From positions 1 through 64,000 of the forward strand of contig CAQOGY010000007.1 of the NCBI GenBank assembly GCA_948847595.1: DNA of 64,000 bases, given 5' to 3'. The stretch is from an uncultured Bacteroides sp. (GTDB taxonomy: Bacteria; Bacteroidota; Bacteroidia; Bacteroidales; Bacteroidaceae). Every line of letters begins with the position of its first letter. Within the stretch, counting starts at the first letter, position 1. Made by a program: the position numbers and the translations under genes. Under the pieces are notes generated by a model that saw only the letters and a program-made list of their open reading frames with translations, did not search any database and was not told the origin of the DNA. This document shows, piece after piece, positions 1 to 7,987 of this stretch.

Positions 1-1493
1 GACAACTCGTTCTGTCACACAGAAAAGCCCGCGCTACTCGTTCTTGGGATCGCGTGAACGCTGCTCTGGAAAATGAAGAAATTATCAAGGGTTACATCAA
101 GTGCCGCACTAAGGGTGGTATGATCGTTGACGTATTCGGAATCGAAGCATTCTTGCCGGGTTCTCAGATTGACGTTAAACCGATCCGCGACTATGATGTA
201 TTCGTTGGCAAAACAATGGAATTCAAAGTGGTTAAGATCAACCAGGAATTCAAAAACGTTGTTGTATCTCACAAAGCTCTTATCGAAGCTGAACTGGAAC
301 AACAGAAGAAAGAAATTATCGGTAAACTTGAAAAAGGACAAGTTCTCGAAGGAACTGTTAAAAATATCACATCTTACGGTGTATTCATCGACCTTGGTGG
401 CGTAGACGGTTTGATTCACATCACTGACCTTTCTTGGGGACGCGTTAGCGATCCGAAAGAAGTTGTTGAGCTGGATCAGAAACTCAACGTTGTTATCCTT
501 GACTTCGATGACGAAAAGAAACGTATCGCTCTTGGTCTGAAACAACTTACTCCGCACCCATGGGATGCTCTTGATACAGAGTTGAAGGTTGGTGACAAAG
601 TAAACGGTAAAGTTGTCGTTATGGCTGACTACGGTGCATTCATCGAAATCGCTGCCGGCGTAGAAGGTTTGATCCACGTTTCAGAAATGTCTTGGAGCCA
701 GCACCTGCGTTCTGCACAGGACTTCATGAAGGTAGGCGACGAAGTAGAAGCTGTTGTTCTTACACTTGACCGCGAAGAACGTAAGATGTCTTTGGGTATC
801 AAGCAACTGAAACAAGATCCATGGGAAACTATCGAAGAAAAGTATCCTGTAGGTTCCAAGCACACTGCAAAAGTACGTAACTTCACTAACTTCGGTGTAT
901 TCGTAGAAATCGAAGAAGGTGTAGACGGCTTGATCCACATCTCTGACCTTTCTTGGACTAAGAAAGTGAAACACCCGTCAGAATTTACTCAGATTGGTGC
1001 TGACATCGAAGTTCAGGTACTCGAAATCGACAAAGAAAACCGTCGTTTGAGCCTTGGCCACAAACAACTCGAAGAAAATCCTTGGGATGTATTCGAAACA
1101 GTATTCACTGTAGGTTCAGTACACGAAGGTACTATCATCGAAATGTTGGATAAAGGTGCTGTTGTAGCTCTTCCTTACGGTGTAGAAGGTTTCGCAACTC
1201 CGAAACACCTTGTAAAAGAAGACGGTTCACAAGCTCAGTTGGATGAAAAACTTGAGTTCAAAGTGATCGAGTTCAACAAGGACGCTAAGAGAATCATCCT
1301 GTCTCACAGCCGTATTTTCGAAGATGTTGCTAAAGCAGAAGAAAGAGCTGAAAAGAAAGCTGCTTCCGGCGCTAAGAAGACATCTGGTAAGAGAGAAGAT
1401 TCTCCGATGATCCAGAACCAGGCTGCTTCAACTACACTGGGCGACATCGACGCTCTTGCTGCATTGAAAGAACAGTTGGAAGGAAAGAAATAA
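1..1493 (+). CDS. rpsA: 30S ribosomal protein S1, 5'-truncated by window edge
   Basis: S1 holds mRNA on the 30S subunit during initiation. The reading frame is open from base 3 and already codes S1-type residues (RSWDRVNAALENEEIIKG), so the gene starts before the window; the GTG at 54 is only an internal codon. About 497 residues are visible, against roughly 600 usual in Bacteroides. Five S1 (OB-fold) repeats can be seen, starting at GYIKCRTKGG, GTVKNITSYGVF, GKVVVMADYGAF, AKVRNFTNFGVF and GTIIEMLDKGAV. The middle three carry the classic G-x-F-V/I and DGLIHIS-type signatures, and the last is more divergent. A Lys/Glu-rich tail follows. A strong hairpin terminator follows the stop codon. Identification is secure. 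Confidence 0.97.
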   Translation, partial: QLVLSHRKARATRSWDRVNAALENEEIIKGYIKCRTKGGMIVDVFGIEAFLPGSQIDVKPIRDYDVFVGKTMEFKVVKINQEFKNVVVSHKALIEAELEQQKKEIIGKLEKGQVLEGTVKNITSYGVFIDLGGVDGLIHITDLSWGRVSDPKEVVELDQKLNVVILDFDDEKKRIALGLKQLTPHPWDALDTELKVGDKVNGKVVVMADYGAFIEIAAGVEGLIHVSEMSWSQHLRSAQDFMKVGDEVEAVVLTLDREERKMSLGIKQLKQDPWETIEEKYPVGSKHTAKVRNFTNFGVFVEIEEGVDGLIHISDLSWTKKVKHPSEFTQIGADIEVQVLEIDKENRRLSLGHKQLEENPWDVFETVFTVGSVHEGTIIEMLDKGAVVALPYGVEGFATPKHLVKEDGSQAQLDEKLEFKVIEFNKDAKRIILSHSRIFEDVAKAEERAEKKAASGAKKTSGKREDSPMIQNQAASTTLGDIDALAALKEQLEGKK

Positions 1494-1518
1494 TCAGAAT
1501 AGAATATTTCCAGTAAAG

Positions 1519-1546
1519 GCGCTCCCGTTTGGGGGCGTCTTTTTTT
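1519..1546 (+). terminator. Intrinsic terminator of rpsA
   Basis: An eight-pair stem (GCGCTCCC with GGGGGCGT, including two G-U pairs) with a GTTT loop is followed by a run of T at 1540-1546. It lies 25 bases after the rpsA stop. Confidence 0.85.
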
Positions 1547-1571
1547 GTGTTCGGTTACGGTTATAAATGGG

Positions 1572-1694
1572 AATTTAATTTAGACATAAGAACAAAAGAA
1601 CATAAAGGCTGTGCTTGGAAAATTATTTCTGCTGGTCATTAAACTACTACTGTTTCATCTTTTGTTCTTATGTTCTTCTGTCTAAAAAGAAATT
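1572..1694. repeat. 123-base intergenic element with inverted ends, copy 1
   Basis: A near-identical 123-base block recurs at 52850-52972 in the same orientation. The core (1579-1686) begins TTTAGACA and ends with its complement TGTCTAAA. The outer 16 bases of the two ends pair with one mismatch (TTTAGACA, one variable base, AAGAACA), and further AAGAACA-type words extend the inverted repeat inward. It has no open reading frame. The form is that of a small non-autonomous (MITE-like) or structural intergenic repeat. No obvious target-site duplication could be fixed. Confidence 0.8.
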
Positions 1695-1775
1695 ATCATT
1701 TTATTATGATATCATTTAGTTCTATTGTCAATCTGTATTAATCAGTGTAATCCGTGGTGAAATATTTCCTATTCT

Positions 1776-1809
1776 TTTGCCGGATTAAATTTGAAATGCT
1801 TTATCTTTG
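1776..1809 (+). promoter_or_regulatory. Promoter of rnz, close enough to give a leaderless mRNA
   Basis: A perfect -7 box TATCTTTG lies at 1802-1809, with a TTTG at 1776-1779 (22-base gap). The ATG of rnz is at 1816, about where transcription should begin. Confidence 0.6.
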
Positions 1810-1815
1810 CATACC

Positions 1816-2754
1816 ATGGAAAAATTCGAGTTACATATATTAGGGTGCGGCTCTGCTTTGCCTACTACACGACATTTTGCGACTTCACAAGTCGTCAACC
1901 TGCGTGAAAAACTATTTATGATTGATTGTGGGGAAGGCGCGCAGATGCAATTGCGTCGTTCCCGGCTGAAGTTTTCCCGACTGAACCATATCTTTATCTC
2001 TCATTTGCATGGTGACCATTGTTTCGGCTTGACGGGCTTAATCTCTACATTCGGCTTGTTGGGCAGAACGGCTGATTTGCATATTCACTCCCCGAAAGGG
2101 TTGGAAGAACTGTTTGCTCCACTGCTTGCTTTCTTCTGCAAGACGCTGACCTATAAAGTATTCTTCCATGAATTTGAAACGAAGGAACCTGTTGTCATTT
2201 ATGACGACCGTTCGGTGACTGTAACTACGATTCCTTTGAAGCACCGTATACCTTGCTGTGGTTTTCTTTTTGAAGAAAAACAGCGCCCCAATCATATTAT
2301 CAGAGACATGGTAGACTTTTATAAAGTTCCGGTCTATGAACTGAACCGCATCAAGAACGGGGCGGATTTTATGACTCCCGAAGGAGAAGTAATCCCTAAT
2401 TCCCGATTGACCCGTCCTTCGGCTCCGGCACGCAAATACGCTTATTGTTCCGATACGATTTATCGTCCGGCGATTGCGGAACAAATCAGGAATGTAGATT
2501 TGCTTTTCCATGAAGCGACCTTTGCGCAGGGAGAGCAGGCACGGGCAAAAGAGACTTATCATACAACGGCTGCACAAGCAGCGCAACTTGCTCTGGATGC
2601 CAATGTGAAACAGTTGGTGATCGGACATTTTTCCGCCCGCTATGAAGATGAATCTATTTTATTCAACGAAGCATCCGCCATCTTCCCGCAAACGATTTTG
2701 GCGAAAGAAAACTTATGTATCGACGTTGACGGAGGGACTGCATATGAAAAGTAA
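1816..2754 (+). CDS. rnz: Ribonuclease Z (tRNA 3'-endonuclease)
   Basis: A metallo-beta-lactamase-fold endonuclease that trims the 3' trailer of pre-tRNA; 312 residues, normal for the short bacterial form. The zinc motif HxHxDH is at residues 63-68 (H63, H65, D67, H68), preceded by the glycine-rich GCGSALPT start and IDCGEGAQMQL. Later His/Asp ligands lie in YCSDT, LFHEATF and VIGHFSARY. The ATG at 1816 is chosen because the alternative TTG at 1807 lies inside the -7 promoter box and adds only three residues. The 3' end overlaps the next gene by 11 bases, which suggests coupled translation with the cell-wall enzyme downstream. Confidence 0.93.
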   Translation: MEKFELHILGCGSALPTTRHFATSQVVNLREKLFMIDCGEGAQMQLRRSRLKFSRLNHIFISHLHGDHCFGLTGLISTFGLLGRTADLHIHSPKGLEELFAPLLAFFCKTLTYKVFFHEFETKEPVVIYDDRSVTVTTIPLKHRIPCCGFLFEEKQRPNHIIRDMVDFYKVPVYELNRIKNGADFMTPEGEVIPNSRLTRPSAPARKYAYCSDTIYRPAIAEQIRNVDLLFHEATFAQGEQARAKETYHTTAAQAAQLALDANVKQLVIGHFSARYEDESILFNEASAIFPQTILAKENLCIDVDGGTAYEK

Positions 2755-4291
2755 GCGGCTGCTTTGGGGAATGATAATCGTATGTATAGCTTGCCTGGCT
2801 GCTTGCAAAAAGGAGAAACCTTTGTCTCCGATACCGGATTCTTTGGCAAGTCTTCAGGAATTACTTAATCCCACCTGGCAGATTAGTACGGATAGTATCC
2901 ATCAGATGATTCATTCTTATTTGGATGAAAATAAGCAGGAGACTCCCTGGGATTCGGCTTTGGCAGCCCACTACCGGGAGAAAGATGAATTCTTCTGGCT
3001 GAATGATTCGTTGATTTCAGATAAGCCTGCTGTACAAGCGGCAGACTCCATGCTGTATTGGCTGGAGAATATCTCGCGGCATGGCATTAATCCGCATCTT
3101 TATCCTACGGATAGTATTCGCAAGGAATTGCATCAAGTACGTACACTACAATTGCAGGAAGGAAAGACCATGAACCGCCTGTTGGCGGATATTGAATATC
3201 AGTTGACGTCTGCCTATCTTTCATATGTATGTCAGTTGAAGTTCGGGTTTCTTCCTTCAAAAGATAGGTGGAACGACTCCATCAGCCGGATACCTCTGAA
3301 AGATTATGATAAGGATTTCGCGATGGCTGCTTTGGATTCTCTCCGGACAAATGCCAATACAGCCTTTCATAAAGCGCAACCTTCTTCACCGCTTTATCAC
3401 AAAATGCAGGAAGAACTGGAACGTGTGAATGCCTGGGGTGAGACGGATACTACGGATTATTACCGCGACCGTTTGTTGGTGAATATGGAACGCGCACGCT
3501 GGCAGTATGCCTTGGATAAAGGAAAGAAATATGTAGTAGCCAATGTAGCGGCATTTATGCTACAAGCTATCAATGAGGAGACAGACTCTATCCTGGAAAT
3601 GCGTATCTGCGTGGGAAGCGTGAAGAATAAGACGCCCTTGTTGTCGAGCAGAATCTACTATATGGAACTGAATCCGTATTGGAACGTCCCTCAAAGTATT
3701 ATCAGGAAAGAGATTATTCCTACCTATCGCAGGGATACGACTTATTTTACCCGCAACCGCATGAAGGTATATGATAATAAGACCGGCCTGCAAGTAGACC
3801 CGCACAGCATCAAATGGGCTAAGTATGCAGGAAGGGGCGTACCCTATACGGTGAAGCAGGACAATAAGAAGGGAAACTCATTGGGACGCATCATCTTCCG
3901 TTTTCCCAATCCTCATTCCGTTTATCTGCACGACACTCCTTCCCGTTGGGCTTTCACACGAAAGAACCGGGCAGTAAGCCATGGCTGCGTACGCCTTCAG
4001 AAAGCGCTTGATTTCTCCTTCTTCCTGTTGAATAAGCAGGATTCATTGCTTGAAGACCGTATCCGTATCGCAATGGACATCAAACCGGTGACTGAAGAAG
4101 GAAAAAAGCTGCCTGTCAGCGCGGCTTACCGTGAACTGAAACATTATAGTTTAGAGAAATATATACCTTTATTTATAGATTATCAGACAGTTTACTTGTC
4201 TGCCGACAATAATCTGAGATATTGTGAGGACATTTACAAATATGATCCGTCTATATTAAAGGTTATGAATGACCTGAATTTGAAACCATAA
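2744..4291 (+). CDS. L,D-transpeptidase, YcbB/LdtD-like lipoprotein
   Basis: A cell-wall cross-linking enzyme of the YkuD family, acting in the periplasm. It has 515 residues. The N-terminus has a lipoprotein signal (MKSKRLLWGM, then LAACKKEK with the lipidated Cys). A long scaffold domain is followed by the catalytic YkuD domain. The active-site motif SHGCVRL lies at residues 412-418 with the nucleophile C415, about 20 residues after the conserved HDTPSRWAF segment. The start at 2744 overlaps the end of rnz; an in-frame extension back to 2642 runs through rnz and lacks a signal peptide, so it is rejected. Family assignment is firm. Which cross-link it makes (3-3 or lipoprotein attachment) is not visible. 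Confidence 0.9.
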   Translation: MKSKRLLWGMIIVCIACLAACKKEKPLSPIPDSLASLQELLNPTWQISTDSIHQMIHSYLDENKQETPWDSALAAHYREKDEFFWLNDSLISDKPAVQAADSMLYWLENISRHGINPHLYPTDSIRKELHQVRTLQLQEGKTMNRLLADIEYQLTSAYLSYVCQLKFGFLPSKDRWNDSISRIPLKDYDKDFAMAALDSLRTNANTAFHKAQPSSPLYHKMQEELERVNAWGETDTTDYYRDRLLVNMERARWQYALDKGKKYVVANVAAFMLQAINEETDSILEMRICVGSVKNKTPLLSSRIYYMELNPYWNVPQSIIRKEIIPTYRRDTTYFTRNRMKVYDNKTGLQVDPHSIKWAKYAGRGVPYTVKQDNKKGNSLGRIIFRFPNPHSVYLHDTPSRWAFTRKNRAVSHGCVRLQKALDFSFFLLNKQDSLLEDRIRIAMDIKPVTEEGKKLPVSAAYRELKHYSLEKYIPLFIDYQTVYLSADNNLRYCEDIYKYDPSILKVMNDLNLKP

Positions 4292-4316
4292 ATAAACATA
4301 CAGATAACAAGAGAGT

Positions 4317-4868
4317 ATGACCCCTTATAACGAACGCGAAGTTCTGAAACTCCTTCAGGAGGAGAGTACCCAGCGGCAAGGATTTGAAATGATTGTGGCG
4401 CAGTATAGCGAACAATTGTATTGGCAGATCCGCCGGATGGTACTGTCGCATGAGGATGCGAACGATCTCCTGCAAAACACTTTTATCAAGGCATGGACAA
4501 ATATCGACTATTTCCGTGCCGAGGCGAAGCTGTCTACTTGGCTCTATCGCATCGCGCTGAATGAATGTCTTACCTTTCTGAACAAACAGCGTGCCATGAC
4601 TACCGTAGCCATCGACGACCCGGAAGCAATGGTTGTGCAGAAACTGGAAAGCGACCCCTATTTTTCGGGCGACCAAGTGCAGATGTGCTTACAGAAAGCA
4701 TTGCTGACGCTGCCGGAAAAACAACGCATGGTGTTCAACCTGAAGTATTATCAGGAAATGAAATACGAAGAGATGTCGGAAGTGTTCGGTACGTCGGTCG
4801 GCGCATTGAAAGCCTCTTATCATCATGCGGTGAAGAAAATAGAGAAGTTTTTAGAAGAAATCGATTAA
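4317..4868 (+). CDS. ECF-type RNA polymerase sigma factor
   Basis: A 183-residue sigma-70 family factor of the extracytoplasmic-function group. Region 2 is visible around residues 20-90 (LSHEDANDLLQNTFIKAWTNI, then AKLSTWLYRIALNECL), and region 4 near the C-terminus (LPEKQRMVFNLKYYQEMKYEEMSE) with a helix-turn-helix. It begins 25 bases after the transpeptidase. A membrane protein and a Spy-like protein follow in the same direction, so a regulated envelope-response operon is likely. Its target promoters are unknown. Confidence 0.92.
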   Translation: MTPYNEREVLKLLQEESTQRQGFEMIVAQYSEQLYWQIRRMVLSHEDANDLLQNTFIKAWTNIDYFRAEAKLSTWLYRIALNECLTFLNKQRAMTTVAIDDPEAMVVQKLESDPYFSGDQVQMCLQKALLTLPEKQRMVFNLKYYQEMKYEEMSEVFGTSVGALKASYHHAVKKIEKFLEEID

Positions 4869-4915
4869 ACCTTTTAGATTGGACAACGTCTAAGGAAAAG
4901 AGAGGAGAAAAACGT

Positions 4916-5293
4916 ATGAAAGAAGAAGATACCCTATTGAAGAAGCTTGGTAAGGAAAATTCCTTCAAAGTACCTGATGGCTACTTTGAAAACCTGACTT
5001 CAGAGGTGATGAATAAGCTTCCTGAAAAAGAGAAAGTCGCTTTCAAGGAAGAACCTGTCAGCACATGGACAAGACTCAAACCATTGCTTTATATGGCAGC
5101 TATGTTCGTAGGTGCCGCCTTGATTATCCGGGTAGCGTCGACAGAACATAAATCTGTTACGGTAGACGAGGTAGCAGTGACAGAGGTAGATACTGAATTA
5201 ATATCTGATGAAATGATTGATGTAGCACTGGATCGTGCCATGTTGGATGATTATTCGTTATATGTTTATTTGAGTGACGCAAGTGTAGAATGA
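4916..5293 (+). CDS. Small single-pass membrane protein, possible anti-sigma factor
   Basis: 125 residues. The ATG at 4916 has the ribosome site GAGGAGA just upstream; the longer in-frame extension back to 4565 overlaps the sigma gene in another frame and is rejected. The N-terminal half (about 55 residues, FKVPDGYFENLTSEVMNKL) is probably cytoplasmic, one membrane helix lies near LLYMAAMFVGAALIIRV, and an acidic tail follows. The FKVPDGYFENL motif is common in Bacteroidetes proteins encoded next to ECF sigma factors. The position directly behind the sigma gene suggests an anti-sigma role, but no recognisable zinc-binding anti-sigma domain is present. The role is inference. Confidence 0.75.
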   Translation: MKEEDTLLKKLGKENSFKVPDGYFENLTSEVMNKLPEKEKVAFKEEPVSTWTRLKPLLYMAAMFVGAALIIRVASTEHKSVTVDEVAVTEVDTELISDEMIDVALDRAMLDDYSLYVYLSDASVE

Positions 5294-5320
5294 TTTATTA
5301 AAACCGATTGAATACAGAAA

Positions 5321-5785
5321 ATGAGAAAAGTAATCGCATTAGTCGTTTTGTTGTGTGGCTTTATGCCTGTTCTTTGGGCTGCTGACGGGTGTAACCAACA
5401 TTTGTCCCGCGAAGAGTTCAGAGCAAAACAAAAGGCGTATATTATCGAACAGGCAGGATTGACAAAAGAAGAAGCTGCCAAGTTCTTCCCCATTTATTTT
5501 GAACTTCAGGACAAAAAGAAAAAACTGAATGATGAATCGTGGGATCTGATGCGCAAAGGCAAGGATGATAAGACTACGGAAGCCCAATATGAAGAAATCA
5601 ACGAGAAAGTTGCCAATAACCGTATCGCTGCCGACCAACTGGATAAAACTTATTTGGGCAGGTTCAAAAAGATTCTTTCCAGCAAGAAGATATTTCTCGT
5701 TCAGCGGGCGGAAATGCGTTTCCACAGGGAGATGATAAAAGGAATGCATCGCAAGGGAGACAGTAAAGATTCAAAGAAAAAATAA
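5321..5785 (+). CDS. Periplasmic helical protein, Spy/CpxP-like
   Basis: 154 residues with a clean Sec signal peptide (MRKVIALVVLLCGFMPVLWA, cut near AADG). The mature part is highly charged and helical: LSREEFRAKQKAYIIEQAGL, then a Lys/Glu-rich helix and a basic tail (KKK). This resembles Spy/CpxP chaperone or periplasmic sensor proteins, though there is no perfect LTxxQ motif. It is the third gene of the sigma/membrane-protein cluster. Such proteins often sense or buffer envelope stress and feed back on the sigma factor; here that is inferred from context. The gene ends just before the 22-base repeat tract that supplies a terminator. Confidence 0.7.
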   Translation: MRKVIALVVLLCGFMPVLWAADGCNQHLSREEFRAKQKAYIIEQAGLTKEEAAKFFPIYFELQDKKKKLNDESWDLMRKGKDDKTTEAQYEEINEKVANNRIAADQLDKTYLGRFKKILSSKKIFLVQRAEMRFHREMIKGMHRKGDSKDSKKK

Positions 5786-5792
5786 GATAATA

Positions 5793-5880
5793 AATCAGAC
5801 GCTCTGTTGAGTATAAACAGACGTTCTGTTTGGGTAAAACAAAGGCTCCGTTTCAGCGAAACGGAGCCTTTGTTTTTTCT
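5793..5880. repeat. 22-base-period repeat tract A (four units)
   Basis: Four successive units of exactly 22 bases start at 5793, 5815, 5837 and 5859. Each is a 17-base dyad of the type AAACAGACGTTCTGTTT plus a 5-base spacer (AGTAT, GGGTA, CAGCG, TTTCT). The last two units are perfect inverse complements over 17 bases. Same family as the tracts at 36666 and 57599. Confidence 0.85.
5837..5880. terminator. Bidirectional terminator made from repeat units
   Basis: A perfect 17-pair stem (AAACAAAGGCTCCGTTT and its complement at 5859-5875) has a CAGCG loop, with T-rich sequence on the right and A-rich sequence on the left. It lies between the convergent ends of the Spy-like gene (plus) and mazG (minus) and can stop both. 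Confidence 0.85.
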
Positions 5881-5918
5881 CTTTATTGTGGTCTGTAAGA
5901 ATCGGCTATTATTGCAGT

Positions 5919-6707
5919 CTACAATCCTTTTTTCTTTGCTTCATTCCAAATGGCATCCATCTCTTCAAGAGTCATGTCTTTCAGGTTCTTTCCCTCTTTG
6001 ATGGTATGTTCTTCCAGATAATTAAAGCGGCGGATAAATTTCTGATTAGTACGTTCCAGTGCATTATCGGGATTAATCTTATAAAGGCGTGCCGCATTGA
6101 TAAGGCTGAACATGACATCTCCGAATTCGGCTTCCGCCTTATCCTTATCCATGTTGGCTACTTCTTCCTGAAACTCTCCGATTTCTTCCTTCACCTTGTC
6201 CCAAACCTGTTCGCGTTCTTCCCAGTCGAAGCCTACGTTACGGGCTTTGTCCTGCATACGATACGCCTTGATAAGTGAGGGTAGGGCAGCGGGAACACCG
6301 CTTAACACACTCTTATTGCCATCTTTTTCTCTTAGTTTCAACTGTTCCCAATTTTCGGATACCTGTCCTGCCGTTTCCGCCTTTACTTCTCCGAATACGT
6401 GGGGATGGCGGAAAATCAGTTTGTCGCACAGCTTGTCGCAAACATCTTTGATATCGAAATCCCCTGTTTCCGAACCTATCTTGGCGTAGAAAGCAACGTG
6501 CAGCAATACGTCTCCCAATTCTTTGCAAATGTCCTTTTTATCATCTCTCATCAGCGCATCGCAAAGCTCATAAGTCTCTTCTATCGTATTGGGACGCAGA
6601 CTTTCATTCGTCTGTTTGCGATCCCAGGGACATTTAACGCGTAGTTCGTCGAGAATATCCAGGAAGCGTCCGAAGGCTTCCATCTGTTCTTGTCTGGTAT
6701 GTAACAT
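5919..6707 (-). CDS. mazG: Nucleoside triphosphate pyrophosphohydrolase MazG
   Basis: A house-cleaning enzyme that hydrolyses NTPs to NMP and pyrophosphate. It has 262 residues, the usual length for the two-domain form. Both MazG domains are visible. The first has CPWDRKQTNESL, then NTIEETYELCDAL and ELGDVLLHVAFYAKI; the second has EEIGEFQEEV and AEFGDVMFSLINAARLY. The acidic ExxE and ExxD metal-binding motifs are intact in both halves. The 3' end faces the Spy-like gene across the repeat-derived terminator. A -7 promoter box sits 47 bases upstream within a cluster of AGTGCA/TGCACT words that could be an operator. Confidence 0.93.
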   Translation of the reverse strand: MLHTRQEQMEAFGRFLDILDELRVKCPWDRKQTNESLRPNTIEETYELCDALMRDDKKDICKELGDVLLHVAFYAKIGSETGDFDIKDVCDKLCDKLIFRHPHVFGEVKAETAGQVSENWEQLKLREKDGNKSVLSGVPAALPSLIKAYRMQDKARNVGFDWEEREQVWDKVKEEIGEFQEEVANMDKDKAEAEFGDVMFSLINAARLYKINPDNALERTNQKFIRRFNYLEEHTIKEGKNLKDMTLEEMDAIWNEAKKKGL

Positions 6708-6734
6708 AAATCTGTCTTTTTTGATTTTATAAAT

Positions 6735-6786
6735 AGTGCACTATAAAAGTGCACAAAGTTACTATTTTATGCACTTCCATAGTGCA
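6735..6786 (-). promoter_or_regulatory. mazG promoter with AGTGCA/TGCACT operator-like words
   Basis: On the minus strand, TAACTTTG (complement of 6754-6761) fits the -7 box. Around it are AGTGCACT (6735-6742), AGTGCAC (6748-6754) and the dyad TGCACT-TCCAT-AGTGCA (6770-6786), spaced like operator half-sites. The regulator is unknown. Confidence 0.5.
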
Positions 6787-6793
6787 GTTTCTC

Positions 6794-7846
6794 TTATTTG
6801 TTTTTCCACTCCCGATAAGAAATCAGCAGCCCAACTACTTCCGAATAGTTCTGCCGACCACTCTCTATCTTATTTCCTTTCAGATAAAGATCATATATCC
6901 AATCCTGTACCGCTCCCACCACCGGACTGTATTTGGCAGCCCAATACGCTTGATTCTCCTTTGCCAGTTCAATGATTTCCGGTCGGATACGGCTGAAAAG
7001 TTGTGTGTATTCTTCTTCTGAAAGCAGTCTTTGCGCATTCCGCAGTACATGGCCGAGCACCGAGAAATAACCGGAGAAACGAATCCCCATCGCTTTGGAA
7101 CGGGTACAGACTTGATAAGCATAGAAATTGGCTTCCGCTTCACTTGTGATACCCAGCAGATGCGCCAGTTCGTGAGCATAAGTAGCCGGATAATTGGCGG
7201 GAAGCAAATCCCCGTTCAAAGTAAACTCACAGAAGAAAGGCCCCATGCTGCCGGTCACACCCACCATTGAGATAAACGGGGTAAACAGCATGGTCTTAAC
7301 TTTGGGGAATTCGTGTGGCGGGCGGTGCACACCGAGACTGTCGCTCAACTGATTATAGATTCGTACGGTTTCTTCACACACTAAATCCTGATTGATGCTG
7401 TTGACCGGAGTGTAGGAACGATTGAGTTGCGTGATATAATCATTCACGAACCCTTTGAAATTCTCCGGTGTATAGGCCGTATAAGGAATTTCAGTCCGCT
7501 GATAAAAGTTCTTTTGAGAATAATTGAGTCCCCAGGCAAGATAGAACCACACGTAGACCCATAACAGGTATTCTCCGTCGCGTAATAAAACTCTCTTCCA
7601 AGGCAGTTTCTTACGGAAACGACCGTAAAAAGGATAAACAATAACCCCTGTGATACTAACGAAAATAAAAAGATCTCCTACCGCAAAAGGGATTAAATTG
7701 GAGATGCCCGATAATGCATAAGAAATAAGGGGATAGACCGTACGGGAATATACGGTTGCCAAAGCGGGAATCAACTGTGTCATCCACACTAAAAGCAGCA
7801 ATACTCCCAATACTATATGTCTGTTTTTCAACCGCCGTTTCATCAT
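6794..7846 (-). CDS. DUF3810 membrane protein with zinc-metalloprotease motif
   Basis: 350 residues. The N-terminal third has membrane helices (IVLGVLLLLVWMTQLIPALA, then LFIFVSITGVIVYPF and LLWVYVWFYLAWGL). The remainder is soluble and carries HELAH at residues 225-229, followed by the acidic SEAEANFYAY helix that supplies a third zinc ligand, as in gluzincin-type peptidases. This is the DUF3810 family, common in Bacteroidetes and some Firmicutes. No substrate is known. A -7 box (TATTTTTG on the minus strand, 7866-7873) lies just upstream, divergent from the promoter of the next gene. Confidence 0.85.
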   Translation of the reverse strand: MMKRRLKNRHIVLGVLLLLVWMTQLIPALATVYSRTVYPLISYALSGISNLIPFAVGDLFIFVSITGVIVYPFYGRFRKKLPWKRVLLRDGEYLLWVYVWFYLAWGLNYSQKNFYQRTEIPYTAYTPENFKGFVNDYITQLNRSYTPVNSINQDLVCEETVRIYNQLSDSLGVHRPPHEFPKVKTMLFTPFISMVGVTGSMGPFFCEFTLNGDLLPANYPATYAHELAHLLGITSEAEANFYAYQVCTRSKAMGIRFSGYFSVLGHVLRNAQRLLSEEEYTQLFSRIRPEIIELAKENQAYWAAKYSPVVGAVQDWIYDLYLKGNKIESGRQNYSEVVGLLISYREWKNK

Positions 7847-7865
7847 TCATTCGGATTTTGGTCAA

Positions 7866-7915
7866 CAAAAATATGCATTTAATAGACGTTACGCGAAAAA
7901 ATACCTCTATATTTG
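7866..7915. promoter_or_regulatory. Divergent promoter region (-7 boxes on both strands)
   Basis: On the minus strand TATTTTTG (7866-7873) serves the DUF3810 gene, and on the plus strand TATATTTG (7908-7915) serves the gene at 7988. The -33 elements are weak on both sides. Confidence 0.5.
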
Positions 7916-7987
7916 CAAAAAATCTGTTAATACAGACTTTATAATCAATCTGATAGAGAAAATTATTCAGCATAAACCGGATAAAAG

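Noticed and set aside
2642..2743. A longer N-terminus for the L,D-transpeptidase
   Set aside because: It overlaps rnz and lacks signal features; MKSKRLLWGM at 2744 starts a normal lipoprotein signal.
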